Shown here: piece after piece, positions 13,401 through 24,158 of the stretch
Numbering within the stretch: position 1 is the first letter of the stretch
How the letters are laid out: each line of letters opens with the position of its first letter
Assembly: GCA_905221605.1 (NCBI GenBank)
Contig: CAJNDS010001002.1
Span: forward strand, 451,337 to 515,336
Source of the DNA: Symbiodinium natans
Lineage: Eukaryota > Sar > Dinophyceae > Suessiales > Symbiodiniaceae
Length of the DNA stretch: 64,000 nt
Direction of reading: 5' to 3'
Translations under genes and position numbers: made by a program
Notes under the pieces: model-generated
Seen by the model: the letters and a program-made list of their open reading frames with translations, nothing else
Told to the model about the DNA's origin: nothing
Databases searched by the model: none

Positions 13401-16400
13401 TGACTTTCTGCCTCAATTCTCTGAGGACTGTGTCGGTCACATGTTGTCATTCGCAGCTGTCAGACAAGCTGAACCTAAAGCCTCGACAGGGTTTTCTAGC
13501 GCGGTTGTCGATGAATGTGGCAAGGCAGCAACCCGGAGCCTCGAGGAGCGTCCCTGGGAAGCATTCAACAGATCCGTGGGATCTGGGGGTGGGTTCCGAG
13601 GTTTGGGAGCACTGTATCTCAGAGTTTGCTGTGCTTACAACCGTGCGTGAGCGGAACCCAGGCTTGCGGCTTCAGGGAGACCTGCTGACAGCTTCTTGGC
13701 CTAATAAAACAAAATTGCCTTCTGGGCTGCTTCGCCTGTGCGCCAAGGACAGCCAGAGGAAGTGTGAGATCCAAGAGGACCAGATTCGAACCTGGAGCCT
13801 TTGCTGTACCAGTAGCCCATAAGCCTCTGCAACAGAAGAGATGGGTATTTTACGGTTTTTTTTTTACATGTGGTTGAATGTAAACGGGCCCCAAGAGCGA
13901 TCCTCGGGGAGGCAGCGCCTCGAAAGCGGGGCTGCGCCGGAACTGCGCGAGGAGACAGGGCTTGGGCATGTTTGGAGCTAAGGTACCTACGTTAAGAGGG
14001 CTCCGCGCGAGGAGGTTGTTTCGTAGTTGTTTCGTAGCGTTTCCTTCCGTTGCTGGGACCGCTGTCGCAGTGATTTTTGTTTGGAAATGGTATCTTCCAT
14101 GCGTGTGTTTGGGATATTCGGGCGGGCAATGGCAATGGCATGTTGAAGCCTGAGGCGTGAGCAAGCACTACATCCCTGCGGAAAGCAGGGGGTGCACATG
14201 CTCGGGGGCAAGAGCCGAAGACTGGGAACGAGGGAGAGCGGGCGGCCTGGAGCACATGACATGCCAGTGCACCACACGTGGAAACAAGAAGTCGCTAGCA
14301 GTGCACCCGCGTGATCTTGCTAGGAGCTCGTCTCTGCTATGGGCCGCATTGCAGCGCTGGAGCAGAATGAGAGTGCTGCCTGGCCAAACAGAGCCAAGTA
14401 ATGAAGCAGAGCTGTTTATGGGAAGCAGGGTTGTGAAGTCAGACAGACGTGGGCCCTCACAGCTGAGCAGATTTGTGTTGTGATTCGTCCATTAGGCAAG
14501 CTGGAGGTTCTGGCAATGCAGGGTAGCACCACTGCCTCAGCCAAGGCTGCAGGACCTGGTGAAAGTAATTTTGTTTTTTGCGTACTTCAAAGCCCTTGAG
14601 AGGGCTGATTCTCTAGCCGAGGTCCTTTCCCGGAAGGTGGAAGCAGAAAGACAGAGCCACAGCATCGTGAAGGAGGCCAGGGCCCAAGAAAATGCCTTCT
14701 GGTACAGTGGTAGAGGCTTCCCACCGAGCCTGCGTTCGCCAGTGCAGGCCTTTGACAACCTGCAGAAGGACTGCTGCGAGCGAGAAGGCATGGGTGTGGC
14801 TTCAGGACTAGCACAATCCCTCAACCAATGACAAGGAATCAACACGTGAACGACATATGATTTCTGGAAGCCTCTTAAGCTCCTCTTGAGCCTCTAACAC
14901 CCGTCTTTGATCTTGCTTGTACCGCTTGAGGCTTCCTCAAGGAGCGCCTTTCGAAGGCAGTGACCTGGAGAATCAGGCTTTCTGGAGAGACATAGAGTCA
15001 TAGATGCCCTTTGCATTCGTAGGATTTTGGACGGTGTCGCTTTGCTTGCGTTAGAGCATTCCAGCAGAGCCTCACAGAGATTGTCAGTCGAGTAGCGTTT
15101 AGGGTGTTCACATGTGTTCACGTGTGCTCACTTCTATTTGACCCTCAGTGACTTCTTGTTGAAGGCTCTGAGGAGCACCCGACCTTAAAAGTTGAACTCC
15201 AATGCCTTTGGTATCCACCCAGGTACTCTGGAAGAGACGTGGGGCCAATGCCCTGCGCATTGCACGGCGGAAGATCCAGTCGATGGTGGAGCCTCGGGTT
15301 GACATTGGCATTGCAGGGCCCAGCCAACTTTTCGAAGCTTTGATTCATTTTGAGAAAAGCAGCTAGTAGCAGTTGACGTTGGAGACCCTGAACAAAGGCC
15401 ACCTCAGACTACGAGCGGGCGCAGCAACAGCTTCAGGCTCTGAGGGTCGGGCAAACGACATCCCACCATCTTAGATGCCCCGGCCCTGATACCCAACCCG
15501 AAGGTTTGTCGCCAGCGCGAGTTCGACCTCTCCAGGCGGCAGACAGAGCTGACCTTGAGACTCGGCTTAGTCTCGTTTTTTTTTTTGGTGTGTGTGTGTA
15601 CACTCCTGATTGCAAGGGATGAAGTAAAAATAACATGCAGGGGGCACCCTGCCTTTCCCTTCTCCTTCGGCACAGACTCGCCTTCCTTCGAGCCTTCCTT
15701 TAAGCCTTCCTTTGCCTGGATGCTTGGTTTCGCTGAACTGGAGATGCTGTAGCCTCCTTGCCTCCCTTCCTTGTCCGCTGCTGGGTTTAGGACGGGTGGT
15801 TTGATTTCCTGGACCGTGTGATTTTCCTGAACCGTATCCACCCGCCGTGCCCCCACTGGAGTCCCGCGGCAGCTGTTGGGCCGAAGAGATCCATCTCTTT
15901 TTTGGATCTCTCGCTACAGATGCACTGCTGATTCGCGTGCAGCTTTGTGAAGCGCTCGCTGAGCCTGGGGGCATGGTGAAGGCCACTGCGGCCCAGCATG
16001 CCATTGCTTTCACTTGCAATGCGACGACTCTCCGTTGTTTTGCATGTGCCAGTGCTACGGCTACCGTGGTTCTTCCACGTGCGGCTGTGGTGCGGGTCAG
16101 GGTTTTGCAGCCTGCCGGATGGCGTCTTGACTACCCTTATGCGGAGCAGCTTGCCACCGACTCCATATTTTTTGATATGATTTCATATTACTTCATATAT
16201 TCATATATGCATGTTCGTTCTTGGGGTCCAGAAGACAATGTAGACAGCAGCTGGAAAAATCGCCAGCCGTGTTTCGAGGCCAAGTCATCTACTTGAAGTA
16301 TGTGCCACTGTAGTGGAGTTTTCTTCTACCTGACATTATAGCAGTACTTCTTCGACATTTGAGAAGATTGTTGCAGCAAGCCGACATTGTCTTGCTCGTC

Positions 16401-19400
16401 TCCTTCTTTTGTTCGACATTCCCTAGACTTCGCTATCAACTCCTGTAAAGAAGTCGTGTGTGCTTTGAGTCGCACCTTATGGGCAGACGGCACAACAAGC
16501 GCGTTTGACCACCCATCTGGTGTTCAAGCGACGCGATTCGGAGCTCTGCATTTACTGAGCCCAGTTCGGCCGATATGTATATAGCATTGGCTTGGGGTCC
16601 TCGGTAATCCGCCCTGACTTGTCAGCCATACCTGATGCCGCAAACAGTTTGAGTCGGTTTCGCTGGATTTCCAGAAGCACAGCGACTTTTGGTCCACTTC
16701 AAAAATAAGGGCGGCTCGAGAAAACCGATTCAAGATATTAGAGACTTCTTTCGAGTTTAGGTTCGAGTCGGTGCCGTGTGCAGCTTTAAGTATGAGGCAT
16801 TCGGAGCAAGCATCTTTGAGATCCATGCAGCTGCTTCAGCCTTTTAGTGCCATCTCACGAGCGCCTTCTTGACGCCGAGGAAGGTGGCCCAGCAAGAAGA
16901 CAAGCTGAGGGCATCTTGGATGGCATTGTATTATGGACATGAGAAGACGCATGAAATGGTTCCTGCAGCAATTTGTCACCTGGAGGAGATGATGGATCTT
17001 CAAGATCGCTGCGGCTTGACTGCATTGTCCAAAGAGATGCTGAGCAACAGCCTCCTTGGGATTCAGTCGGGCCCAAACCCTATGGCAGTTGCACTGCAGT
17101 GGTATCGTCCGGGTTCAGAGGTTAGACGCTTCGGTTGAGGGGCAGTGGGCCCCATTTGCAGTTCTCTGACCTAGCTTCCGTGCGAGGCAGGAATTTGGAT
17201 CATCTGGTCAGGGAGACGGAGCAGGAGATGCGGTCTCTGTGCGTATTTCATAAGTGCGAACAACATTTACACAACATAGGGGTTTCCCGGAAGGGGTGGG
17301 ATTCAACGGAGCCTTGGTTTGCGGTACCTGGCCAGGCGAATCCAGCACACTCACAGTCACGTGTTACGTGACCAGTTCTCCTGCAACCGTCATAGTTGGT
17401 GTAGCCCTTCCTGCCAGCCACTGCAAATCATGTCAGCATTTGCAAGTGGTAGCTGAATCAAGAGGGCGTCGATGTTGAAGCTTGTGCATGTCATTATCAT
17501 GTTTGGCTTTGAGTCTCTGACAAAGTTTTGCTGATGTGTGGGTTTTGGGCTTGCGCTAGCCAAGAGTCCCCTGAGTATTCCGGGTCGGCTGCAGGGTGCC
17601 AAGCACTGCAAACACTGATATTCACAAACCATGAGGTGTCCTACGCTTGAGGCGCAAAGACCCGAAAGCCTGCAAGGAGTTCACAGTGCTTCGCCGCCGC
17701 CTTCAGCTGCGAGAGCCACGCTTCGCCGCTGAGGCCGACAGGGAAGAAATGAGAGATGCCGAGAGATGCCGAGAAATCCGAGCAGATGCCGAGCAGCGGT
17801 TCGCCCCGAGTGATGTTTTGGGTTCGCCGAGTCGTTTCCTGACTCTGCTGATGGGGAAGGCTGCCTCACGCCGCCTCCGTGGCTGTTTGCGTGAGTGAAG
17901 GAGATCTCTATCTCTGGGGTCCTAACTCCTGTGCCACGGCCCCTGAGTTGCTCGCACCTGCCGCCAACAGCCCCAATTCCAGGCCTCGGGGCCAGCGACG
18001 AGCGCACCCTAGCCTACCGTATCCGGTTGCAACCTCTGCCAAACTTGCAGTTGCACTGCCGCAAGCTTTGCCGCAAGCTTCACAAGCTCCCCTTCCCCGA
18101 CACCTCAAGGCTCGCCTAAAATCTTTAGATCAAACACAACCATGTGCCTTGCTCAGCTCATGCTCGGCTTCAGGCTTCACTCAGAGGCTCTTCCGAGCAA
18201 GGTGCGGAGACGGCTATTGTGCGCAACCAGCCACCAGCACGCTTAAACACCTTCACCTTCTTTGCCCTCTGCCAAGAAGATGGTTCCACCGGCAGCATCC
18301 TCCGTCCTTGGCCCAGGAGGAGGAGGAGGAGGAGGAGGAGGAGGAGGAGGAGGAGGAGGAGGAGGAGGAGGAGGAGGAGGAGGAGGAGGAGGAGGAGGAG
18401 GAGCTCAAACCACCTCGTCGTCCCTCAGGACAGACAGGAATGTCGAAGCTGCAATCTCTTAAAAGCCTGCGCTCCCCTCGTTTCGGCACCTCCAGCCCAC
18501 CAAAGTGCGCCGTTGGCCGTGTGGTCGGCTGCCAAAAGCAAGGACTGAAGGACTGTTATCTGAAAAACATCCCGAGGCGGCCTTGCCCCTGCGATGGAGT
18601 AAGTCTTTCGTGTGAAGGGGGTATGGTACATGCTCTTAGATGAGTACCAGGTGCTTTGTTTGCGGCCCTTCGCGTCCCGATGTTTCTTGAGCACTGGGAC
18701 GTTCATCCCTCAGCACTGGCAGAGGGCTTCGGGAGTGTGAGTTCCTTGTTTGGGCCTTTTCGGGGGAGTTCGGGGCGCCTTAGCATATTTTTGTTTCCTC
18801 GTGGTCTTTGTAGGATGTTAGGGTCCCTCAACCTCTTGACAGGTTGCGCTCTTCACGCGCCTGACTGCCGACGCTGGGCAGAAGGGAGTTTCGAGATTCG
18901 CTTGAAACGGCGTCCACTTAGAATATGAATTTATTATCAAGAAATGTCAGCAACATTTGCAAGACACGGAGTATTAACAATATTTACAGTGATACACGCA
19001 GGGCACGGACCCCATCGCTCAGGAGCTGCAGCGGACCCTGGGCTTCGTAGGGAGCTTCGAGGTGCAATGCCGTTAAATCCGAGGGATAGTGCGCGCGAAA
19101 CTTTGGGAATGTATTTGCAGAGTACAAGGCTTGTGTCTGGATGAGAAAGTCATTCGTGAGGAACGAGGGAGAGTGTGCAAGCCTTTGGACCTCTCACAGT
19201 CTCACGGCATATGTGAGGCTGCTGCCCGAACCTTGGGTCTTGCCGAGGTCGGGGCCTCAGAAAAATTTTAACGCTCCTCCCCGTGCCTGGAATCTCGAAG
19301 CCCGCCCTGGACTGCAATGTGGGATGGCATTGTCTTGCAGCTGAAGGCCAAGGCTTAATCAAGCGCCATGTGTCAAGTTCTTTTTTTACTCATATTTTGG

Positions 19401-21867
19401 ATCGAAGGTTCCATGCCCGAACCATAAGGATCTCAAGAATGCCATCAGCAGGTGACTCAAGCAGAGCTCCTGCCATTTTAAAAATACTGTCCACGCACAT
19501 TCCATACGGCTCTCGGGTCTCGGGAGCAGGATCCTTGACCATTGCTCAGGCCCGCATCGCAGGTCTCGGCTTCGAGGCAGGAGGTCGAAAAAATGCAGTG
19601 GGGACGGGGCTCTTCCTGAACACTTCGAGAAGTGAGAAACCATTGTGGGTTCATCTTTGGGGACGGTGTCGTGATCTGCTCGGACGTCAGCAGGCACTGG
19701 GTTCGGCCTCGCGCAGAGTCACAGGGAATCCAAGAGCTGCCATACACCCATGCTCATCAGAAATTGAGTGCCATGGCTTTGAGTGCAAAAGCATCAAACA
19801 TCCACGATCTTTCGCGATTTCTTGGGGAGCGCGAATCTATCTGAAGAGCTGTCCTCAAGAATCCCGAAGCACTGAACAGTCTGTAGGCTTTCAGCAGTTT
19901 AGGAGAGTAGTTCACCCCACAGCTGCAGAAATTTTTGCTTATGGTCATTGCACCGTGAAGTGACAGTGTGCCTTTTTTGCAGCTTTATTCTCATGTTTTC
20001 TTGCAGTTTGTCTTCAGTGCTCTTTCCAAATCGAAAGCAGTGATTGCCACGCAGTTTTTGCCTAAGAGGCTGGGGCAGCCATGAGCGTCGAAGCTTCGTT
20101 GGACGAACGGCTGCGCTGCTCGGCAGCACAACTCTAACAATGTAATTGGTTACTAGGCTCGCAAGACCACCTTTCCAGTTTCTCCTCCGGCGCAGCGGCA
20201 ACCCGATCACTGCTCATGGCAAGTACCGGCCGACAGCAGACGCGTCAACACCGAGGCAAGTTCGATGTCAACAATGATGGGTTCATTACCCTGGGGGACC
20301 TCCGCAAGTTCTTTGAGAGCTCCTCGAAAGAAAGATGTGGTCTCGAGTTTTCAAAGGTCCGTGTTTTGGTTTTGCATGCCAATCCGAGGCCTTGCCATCA
20401 AGATCAAGGCCTTTGCGTGATGGGGCTTTCACGGTTTTTAACTTGATGGCGGTCTCCTTGTCATGCCTTTGCCTTTGGATGTGCTCCCTCCCAAGTCACT
20501 AGGGAGAGAACGAAGCCAAGATTGAGACTGTACTAGACAGACGCGATAACTGGGTGTGAAGTGATCGGTGTGAGGATATGATTCTGATATGAGTTTACGA
20601 GCCACTCCAAAGGATTCCATTGATGCCACGGCGCCCCCGAGTCTGCCAGGACGACGAGCTGCAGCTCCTGGCAGAAGCCCTACACGGTGCACAGGCAGCC
20701 ACGCCTCCACGGCCGCCGCCCAGTGCCCCAAGTGCCCCAGGCAGTGGGACTGTCTTTCCGTGAGGCTTTAGCTCTGCAAGTTTTCATGCGAACTAGAACA
20801 CAGAGCGAACTGAAGTGAATGTACAGGGGGCAGCTCTCGTTGCCAAAGCAGCGCCTGAAGTGGAGGCATGCCTAGCCCTCCCGCCCCGCCAGAGCCAAGT
20901 GCTGCCGACAAAGCGTGGGACTCGATACATGGTGCAAAGACTTGCAAATGTTGAAGCGAGCGCTGCCACTTTCGAAGCAGAATTAAGTTCTGCGAGGTCA
21001 GCGTCTCGGTTCTCGGCGTTGTCGGCCGTTTCAGGCCCGGGTCGCCAGGGCACAATGCGGGTCAGTGCGGTTTTCAAAAGGATCACAAAACGGATCATAA
21101 GGCGGAGCACATGTTTTTGGGACCTCCGAGGCTCTATGGGCTGCGGTCCCTGGAGCCGGAGGAGCGGCTCGCTGCCCCATACCTGCCCCTTGCATCTTCC
21201 CAAGATCCTGCCAAGGTCTTTGCCATATTCTTTGCCATATTCTTGCCATGTTCTTGCCATATTCTTGCCATATTCTTGCCCTATTCTTTTCGGCCTTCTT
21301 CTCTTGGATGCCCTCTCTCCGTGAGAGGCCCAGGATGGCCCAGGTGAGCCTTGCCCCCACCTTTCGGGTTCCCGCTGGGGAAGGCTGTTTCCGTCACCTC
21401 TCGGGCATGCCACAGATGATTTGAGCTGCAAAAAACTAATGCCGGGCTCATCGAGTCCAACGGATGTTTTGGCACTCTTGGGCTCTTTTTGTCCGAGAAA
21501 GGTGTTGGCAGTTGAGAGTCCAGCGGTGTTACAAAACGCTACAAAGATGTCTCTTGGCAGAGGGAGAGTTGTGAAGTAATTCGACGTAGAGCGTGGACTG
21601 AAGCCTTCGCCACCCAGAATGCCAAAATGCACAGGAACTCTTCTGGGCATCCTTCCAGGCGCTTCTCTTCCGGCTTCCAGACCAGTGCCTTGGTCTCTAC
21701 GAAATTTAAGGGGAGAGTTTAGAGTGGTTCTAAGATATTTCGGGGGAGGTTAGCGTGGTTCTTTGCGGTTCTAAGAAAGGTAAAGGTTCCTTTGAGCAGC
21801 GCTGCAGCTGAGGCCAGACGCCCAGCAGGTCCTGCGAAGCAGCTTTCTGCGGCTTCGCAATGCCCAG
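4084..21867 (+). CDS. Multi-exon coiled-coil gene region A (gene-level span)
   Basis: This span holds about 30 short + strand coding islands flanked by AG acceptors and often by GT donors. Translations are rich in Glu, Lys, Arg, Ala, Leu and Gln with heptad-like leucine spacing, as in long cytoskeletal or centrosomal coiled-coil proteins. Many islands are multiples of three (for example 8387-8437, 51 nt; 8885-8941, 57 nt; 9208-9261, 54 nt; 13058-13102, 45 nt; 19002-19061, 60 nt). Intervening DNA is full of stops and microsatellites. I cannot tell whether this is one gene or several in tandem, nor place the first and last exon. The exons are listed in clusters below. No specific protein name is justified. 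Confidence 0.55.
4500..7100. other. Intronic or spacer DNA
   Basis: No convincing exon was recognised. Apart from the TATG microsatellite, the main structure is at about 6668-6965, where short phrases of the type GGGTTTAGGG and GGTTTCAGGG recur. They resemble a decayed TTTAGGG-type telomere-like repeat, but they are too degenerate for a firm call. Confidence 0.5.
5588..5672. repeat. (TATG)n microsatellite
   Basis: About twenty near-perfect 4-bp units with single-base interruptions near 5631 and 5655. Open frames reading through it on either strand are artefacts of the repeat. Confidence 0.95.
7109..7228 (+). CDS. Coiled-coil exon
   Basis: After an acceptor ending in GCAAG the island reads VKELQEELALARRSTPGEAS and continues DAAELALMLKAHSYMEKGDQ. 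The first half is a strong heptad-type helix and the second a shorter charged helix. The donor is not clear, so the 3' end is approximate. Confidence 0.55.
7807..8941 (+). CDS. Coiled-coil exons (7807-7855, 8387-8437, 8596-8650, 8885-8941)
   Basis: Four mini-exons: DRNEELEQDLAKAREA (acceptor TCTCAG, donor GTGAGT); ERLRHFKADALEKARET (acceptor GGCAG, donor GTAACA, 51 nt); DARLLDAEKKLEQLARSL (acceptor ACGAG, donor GTGCAG); and GVVAENRELARQNSEMKRQ (acceptor CCAG, donor GTGTCA, 57 nt). Two end exactly between codons; the other two end one base past a codon, where a G at the junction could belong to exon or intron. That AG-G ambiguity is common at dinoflagellate splice junctions. A weaker island, QERQLEIEDLLDA, lies near 7661. 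Confidence 0.6.
9208..9966 (+). CDS. Coiled-coil exons (9208-9261, 9373-9431, 9520-9570, 9862-9966)
   Basis: Islands read VGEAKRDLAVYLSEAVSQ (54 nt, acceptor CCAGAG); ANIVYENDLLRSIANVYPGK; EARAAQAEGLQAEGLLE (51 nt); and VKQMEKEVAELEAERGKLK, which runs on in frame through ADHCQAQLAEVEKIY. The last is the most typical coiled-coil stretch of the left half. Just upstream, 9774-9812 contains three copies of a 12-bp unit CGTCGTGGTACC. Confidence 0.6.
10246..10338. repeat. (CATT)n microsatellite
   Basis: A run of CATT/CCTT tetranucleotides lies immediately before a coiled-coil exon, placing it in an intron. Confidence 0.95.
10347..11394 (+). CDS. Coiled-coil exons (10347-10376, 10468-10512, 10638-10702, 11009-11057, 11339-11394)
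   Basis: Islands read EIAARMRNGK; QTESTRQDQSRQLKE; ERDELSKRLAMKDREVAEHV (acceptor CCCGCAG, donor GTCCGG); KVEEVLKKQGNTKDSL; and DLEAKVAALEKETAHQSI (acceptor TTGCAG, donor GTAAGC). Good acceptors plus donors at two of the five make this one of the best-supported stretches of the gene. Confidence 0.6.
11671..13102 (+). CDS. Coiled-coil exons (11671-11698, 11919-11957, 13058-13102)
   Basis: Islands read DRSKKAIDV; ARVLDELDVLTLQ (39 nt, acceptor GCCAG); and ELSRERSVREGLAEE (45 nt, acceptor TGTGAG, donor GTCTCG). The stretch 11958-13057 is mostly intron-like; I found no other clear exon there. Confidence 0.5.
13236..14696 (+). CDS. Coiled-coil exons (about 13236-13275, 14342-14378, 14592-14696)
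   Basis: Islands read FDRLLAEQEVLY (acceptor TTTCAG); GRIAALEQNES; and a long one beginning ALERADSLAEVLSRKVEAER and continuing QSHSIVKEARAQENA. The last is over 100 nt without a stop and is the longest coiled-coil exon of the left half. Between them, 13280-14340 shows no supported exon. Confidence 0.55.
15407..15555 (+). CDS. Coiled-coil exons (15407-15447, 15508-15555)
   Basis: Islands read DYERAQQQLQALR (acceptor CTCAG) and CRQREFDLSRRQTELT. Both are short and charged, in keeping with neighbouring exons. The following stretch to about 16860 has no supported exon. Confidence 0.45.
16863..17806 (+). CDS. Coiled-coil exons (16863-16910, 17193-17239, 17641-17806)
   Basis: Islands include ERLLDAE, then KVAQQEDKLR in an overlapping frame; NLDHLVRETEQEMRSL (acceptor GGCAG); and a longer Arg/Glu-rich stretch with RRLQLREPRFAAEADREEMR followed by DAERCREIRADAEQ. 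The last contains a small internal repeat of GAGAGATGCC. Exon edges are approximate. Confidence 0.45.
18317..18402. repeat. (GGA)n microsatellite
   Basis: About 28 uninterrupted GGA units. Read in one + frame it would be poly-Glu, flanked by ordinary-looking residues, so an acidic coding tract cannot be excluded. The same DNA is open in several frames only because of the repeat. Confidence 0.95.
19002..19061 (+). CDS. Coiled-coil gene exon
   Basis: Exactly 60 nt between an ACGCAG acceptor and a GTGCAA donor, reading GTDPIAQELQRTLGFVGSFE. Phase 0 at both ends. From here to 20215 no other exon is supported. Confidence 0.5.
20216..20357 (+). CDS. EF-hand exon
   Basis: An ATG at 20216 opens a frame reading MASTGRQQTRQHRGKFDVNN and on through an EF-hand. 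The calcium-binding loop runs 20264-20299: D at loop position 1, N at 3, D at 5, Gly at 6, a hydrophobic Ile at 8 and D at 12 (usually Glu). Helices flank it (HRGKF before, LRKFFESS after). The frame continues to about 20357, where a GTCCGT could be the donor. One EF-hand alone suggests other hands in other exons or a degenerate pair. It could be the first exon of a new gene or an internal exon of the coiled-coil gene; the ATG fits the former but is not proof. Confidence 0.55.
20650..21867 (+). CDS. Helical exons (20650-20710, 20845-20996, 21809-21867)
   Basis: Islands read DDELQLLAEALHGAQAATPP (acceptor GCCAG); VQRLANVEASAATFEAELSS just before a GTCAGC donor; and LRPDAQQVLRSSFLRLRNAQ bounded by GCAG and GTCAGG. 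They continue the coiled-coil style up to the ankyrin gene. Between the second and third lies a short tandem repeat. Confidence 0.45.
21216..21292. repeat. TTCTTGCCATA tandem repeat
   Basis: About six imperfect 12-14 bp units of the type TTCTTGCCATAT. It produces a repetitive YGK-like reading on the minus strand, which is not a gene. Confidence 0.85.
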
Positions 21868-22348
21868 GTCAGGGGGCATCCGTGGACGCAAGTAGAGGGT
21901 CCGCTGGTAATTCCTGAGCCCATGGGCTTGCTGCTCTGCCTCTGCACTGCCTCACATAGCCAATCTTGGGCTCAATGAAGATTGTCGTGTTTTCCAGTTT
22001 CTTTAGTTTTCTGGCCAAGTGTCGGTCATTTGACCACACAGTTGGCCTGTGCTCCCAAGCATGATGTCGTCACCAGTGCGCTGCAACCGGAGAGCTCCGG
22101 ATCCGCCTACCACGGCTCTGGCACCTAGGCGAAGTTGCACTTCCAAGGTTTTGTGATATCTCAACATGTCCAGCCATGAGGTGGTGTTCTCAGATTTCGG
22201 CTCATACTCTCAATGTCTTGCAATGACCCAAGGCGCAACACGCGGAGAGACTCCGCGCCCCGGCCCGCTTTCGGGTTCTGACAGTTCTGATCAGTTCTAG
22301 GATCGAGATTGCCAGAGCCCACGACAGTTTGCAAAAGCGGAATGCTAA

Positions 22349-22890
22349 GGCAAAGTGCGGCGAAGTTCTACTTTTGAGCTGCTTTTTCCAATGTATGTGG
22401 TTCCCGTGGATCATGTGCTCGAGATGACTGAAGTCAAGTCGCATGAGGAGCTGCTTGCCGAAGGCACGTTGGTGGAATTCGATGAGGACCAAGGCTATAC
22501 GATCTTCATTTCCCACGAGTGGTCCGGCACCAGACACGCTGACCCCAAAGGGGAGCAATTGGCAGTTTTGCAGGATGCCATAAAGCACATGCTCAAGGAA
22601 AGAGATCGGGTTCCCATTGACGTCACCACGGAGATCTTGTTTGGACAGCAGCGTGGCCTGAAAACCAACGAGATGCGCGGAAAAAAGCTGTACATTTGGT
22701 TCGACTACTGGTGTGTGCCGCAGCTGCAACTCTCGGTTGCTGGACTGCATGCTACAGACCAGCAGCACGCACTTGACAGCATTCCGGCCTATGTCGAGAA
22801 ATCTCGGTACTTCTTCATCCTTTGTCCGTATGTCCGCCACCAGGAATCAGGGCAGCTGCTGAGCAAAAGGAGATGGGCAGAAAACAGTTA
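22349..22890 (+). CDS. TIR-like domain exon of an ankyrin-repeat gene
   Basis: The exon begins after a CTAAG acceptor that follows an in-frame stop, and runs 178 residues. It contains YTIFISHEW, then KLYIWFDYWCVPQ, then YVEKSRYFFILCPYV; the next exon supplies TRGWCRLE. This series follows TIR folds (FISH at strand A, a D-x-W/P loop, a hydrophobic strand, then S/G-W-C-x-x-E) and is a recurrent partner of ankyrin repeats in protist proteins, from general knowledge. The match is by motif order, not alignment. A possible upstream exon with ATG at 22166 (MSSHEVVFSDFGSYSQ) could be the N terminus. The 3' splice site use is uncertain: the open frame runs about 30 codons past the last conserved residue. 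Confidence 0.6.
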
Positions 22891-23013
22891 AAGCACTGCT
22901 TTCTTCACTTTGTATTTGACTTTTGGGGGGGTTTCAAAGTCCGTCTTCTGTCGGGCTAATTGAACTTTCATGTGATGCCAGACTTTCCTTCTTTTTTCTT
23001 TTCTGTGCGACAG

Positions 23014-24045
23014 AGTAGGACATGGGCAACGCGGGGATGGTGCCGTCTAGAACGCCTTGCGAGCCAGCTGAACGTGTCGGAAAACCGACAGTTGATTGAA
23101 GTGCAAAGTGCCAAAATTCAGACCATGATTATTCCCTTCGAATACATCCGCGAGCCTGTCGGCGAAGGAGTGTTCACAGTGGAGGCAGACCGTTCAAAAG
23201 CTGCTGCCGTTGTGCGGAGGATATTTCAAAACAAGCTTGGATACTTTTTACGACGTGGCAACATCCACAATTATCGGGTGCTGCTGAACTTGCAACGTGT
23301 TCACTTCCGAAGCCTCCCTCTTGAACCCTTGGATGATGTAATTCCTGGCTTCCAGAGTGATACCATGGATCCCGGAACCTTCTTCTTTGAGAACTTCATG
23401 TATCAAAACGGCTTTCGCAGTGTCTTTGACCGCGATGTTGCTGGGTGGACACCCATCTGCTATGCAGCCTTGGGTGGAAACCCAATGTTGATTCTATCTC
23501 TTCTGGAAAGGAGAGCAACTCCTTCAGACTCGATCACGAAGAGTGACACCCATTTGTTCATGACATCGGGGACGACTTTGCTGACAATGTGTGTGTTTCT
23601 GCGGAATCATGAGGCCTTAAGGCTGCTTATAGAACACAAGGCAGATGTGAATGCCACTGATGGCTTCACCTCCACGTCGATGCACTATGCATGCGTAAAC
23701 CACAATGCACTTGCCATACAGATTTTGCGAGATGCTGGGGCCAGCATATCGACGCAGAACAAGTTGCATCACACTCCTCGCATGCTTGCTGGGGGTGCAG
23801 GTACCGGAGGCGGTTCCGAAGATGTGATTGAGCTTCTGCTTTGCAATGCACCTCAGACAGAGATCAACTTCGCTTTGCATTATTCTATCCTATTCGCGGG
23901 AGCTTGTGAGGATGTGGTACTCGCCCTAATTCGTGCAGGGGCAGATATCAATCAGCAGCTCGTCCTGCCGCGCTTTAGTCCACTTGGCTTAGCCTTTGCA
24001 TATTTCAGCTGGCGTCATCGTTGGAGTCCGACAGCTGCAGCTTGA
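23014..24045 (+). CDS. Ankyrin-repeat exon, same gene
   Basis: A strong polypyrimidine tract (22984-23009) and a GACAG acceptor precede a long open exon. It starts SRTWATRGWCRLERLASQL, completing the TIR-like domain, then has about 120 residues of unassigned helical sequence, then ankyrin-like repeats: GWTPICYAALGGNPMLILSL, then TLLTMCVFLRNHEALRLLIE with HKADVNATDG, then STSMHYACVNHNALAIQILR with DAGAS, and a further ALIRAGADIN. These match the G-TPLH-AA-x-GH-x-x-x-V/L-x-LLL-GAD pattern. The donor probably lies near 24010-24015; the open frame beyond it to 24045 looks intronic. Cytoplasmic, protein-binding by inference. Confidence 0.75.
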   Translation, partial: SRTWATRGWCRLERLASQLNVSENRQLIEVQSAKIQTMIIPFEYIREPVGEGVFTVEADRSKAAAVVRRIFQNKLGYFLRRGNIHNYRVLLNLQRVHFRSLPLEPLDDVIPGFQSDTMDPGTFFFENFMYQNGFRSVFDRDVAGWTPICYAALGGNPMLILSLLERRATPSDSITKSDTHLFMTSGTTLLTMCVFLRNHEALRLLIEHKADVNATDGFTSTSMHYACVNHNALAIQILRDAGASISTQNKLHHTPRMLAGGAGTGGGSEDVIELLLCNAPQTEINFALHYSILFAGACEDVVLALIRAGADINQQLVLPRFSPLGLAFAYFSWRHRWSPTAAA

Positions 24046-24158
24046 CCACAGTTTGCTGCCGTCTCCTAGCAGTTGATGCCATGACCTCATTCCCCTATAA
24101 TTGTTGCTCTTGCACGCCTTTCTCTTTTCGATTTCGTCATGCGCGTTCCTGCCAAGGT

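Noticed and set aside
18262-18462. Poly-Gly, poly-Glu, poly-Arg and poly-Ser frames over the GGA repeat
   Set aside because: Repeat artefacts; only the poly-Glu reading could conceivably be part of an exon, and no splice sites support it.
20793-21650. 285-codon open frame on the minus strand
   Set aside because: It is driven partly by the TTCTTGCCATA tandem repeat, has no domain character, and overlaps + strand helical exons with splice sites.
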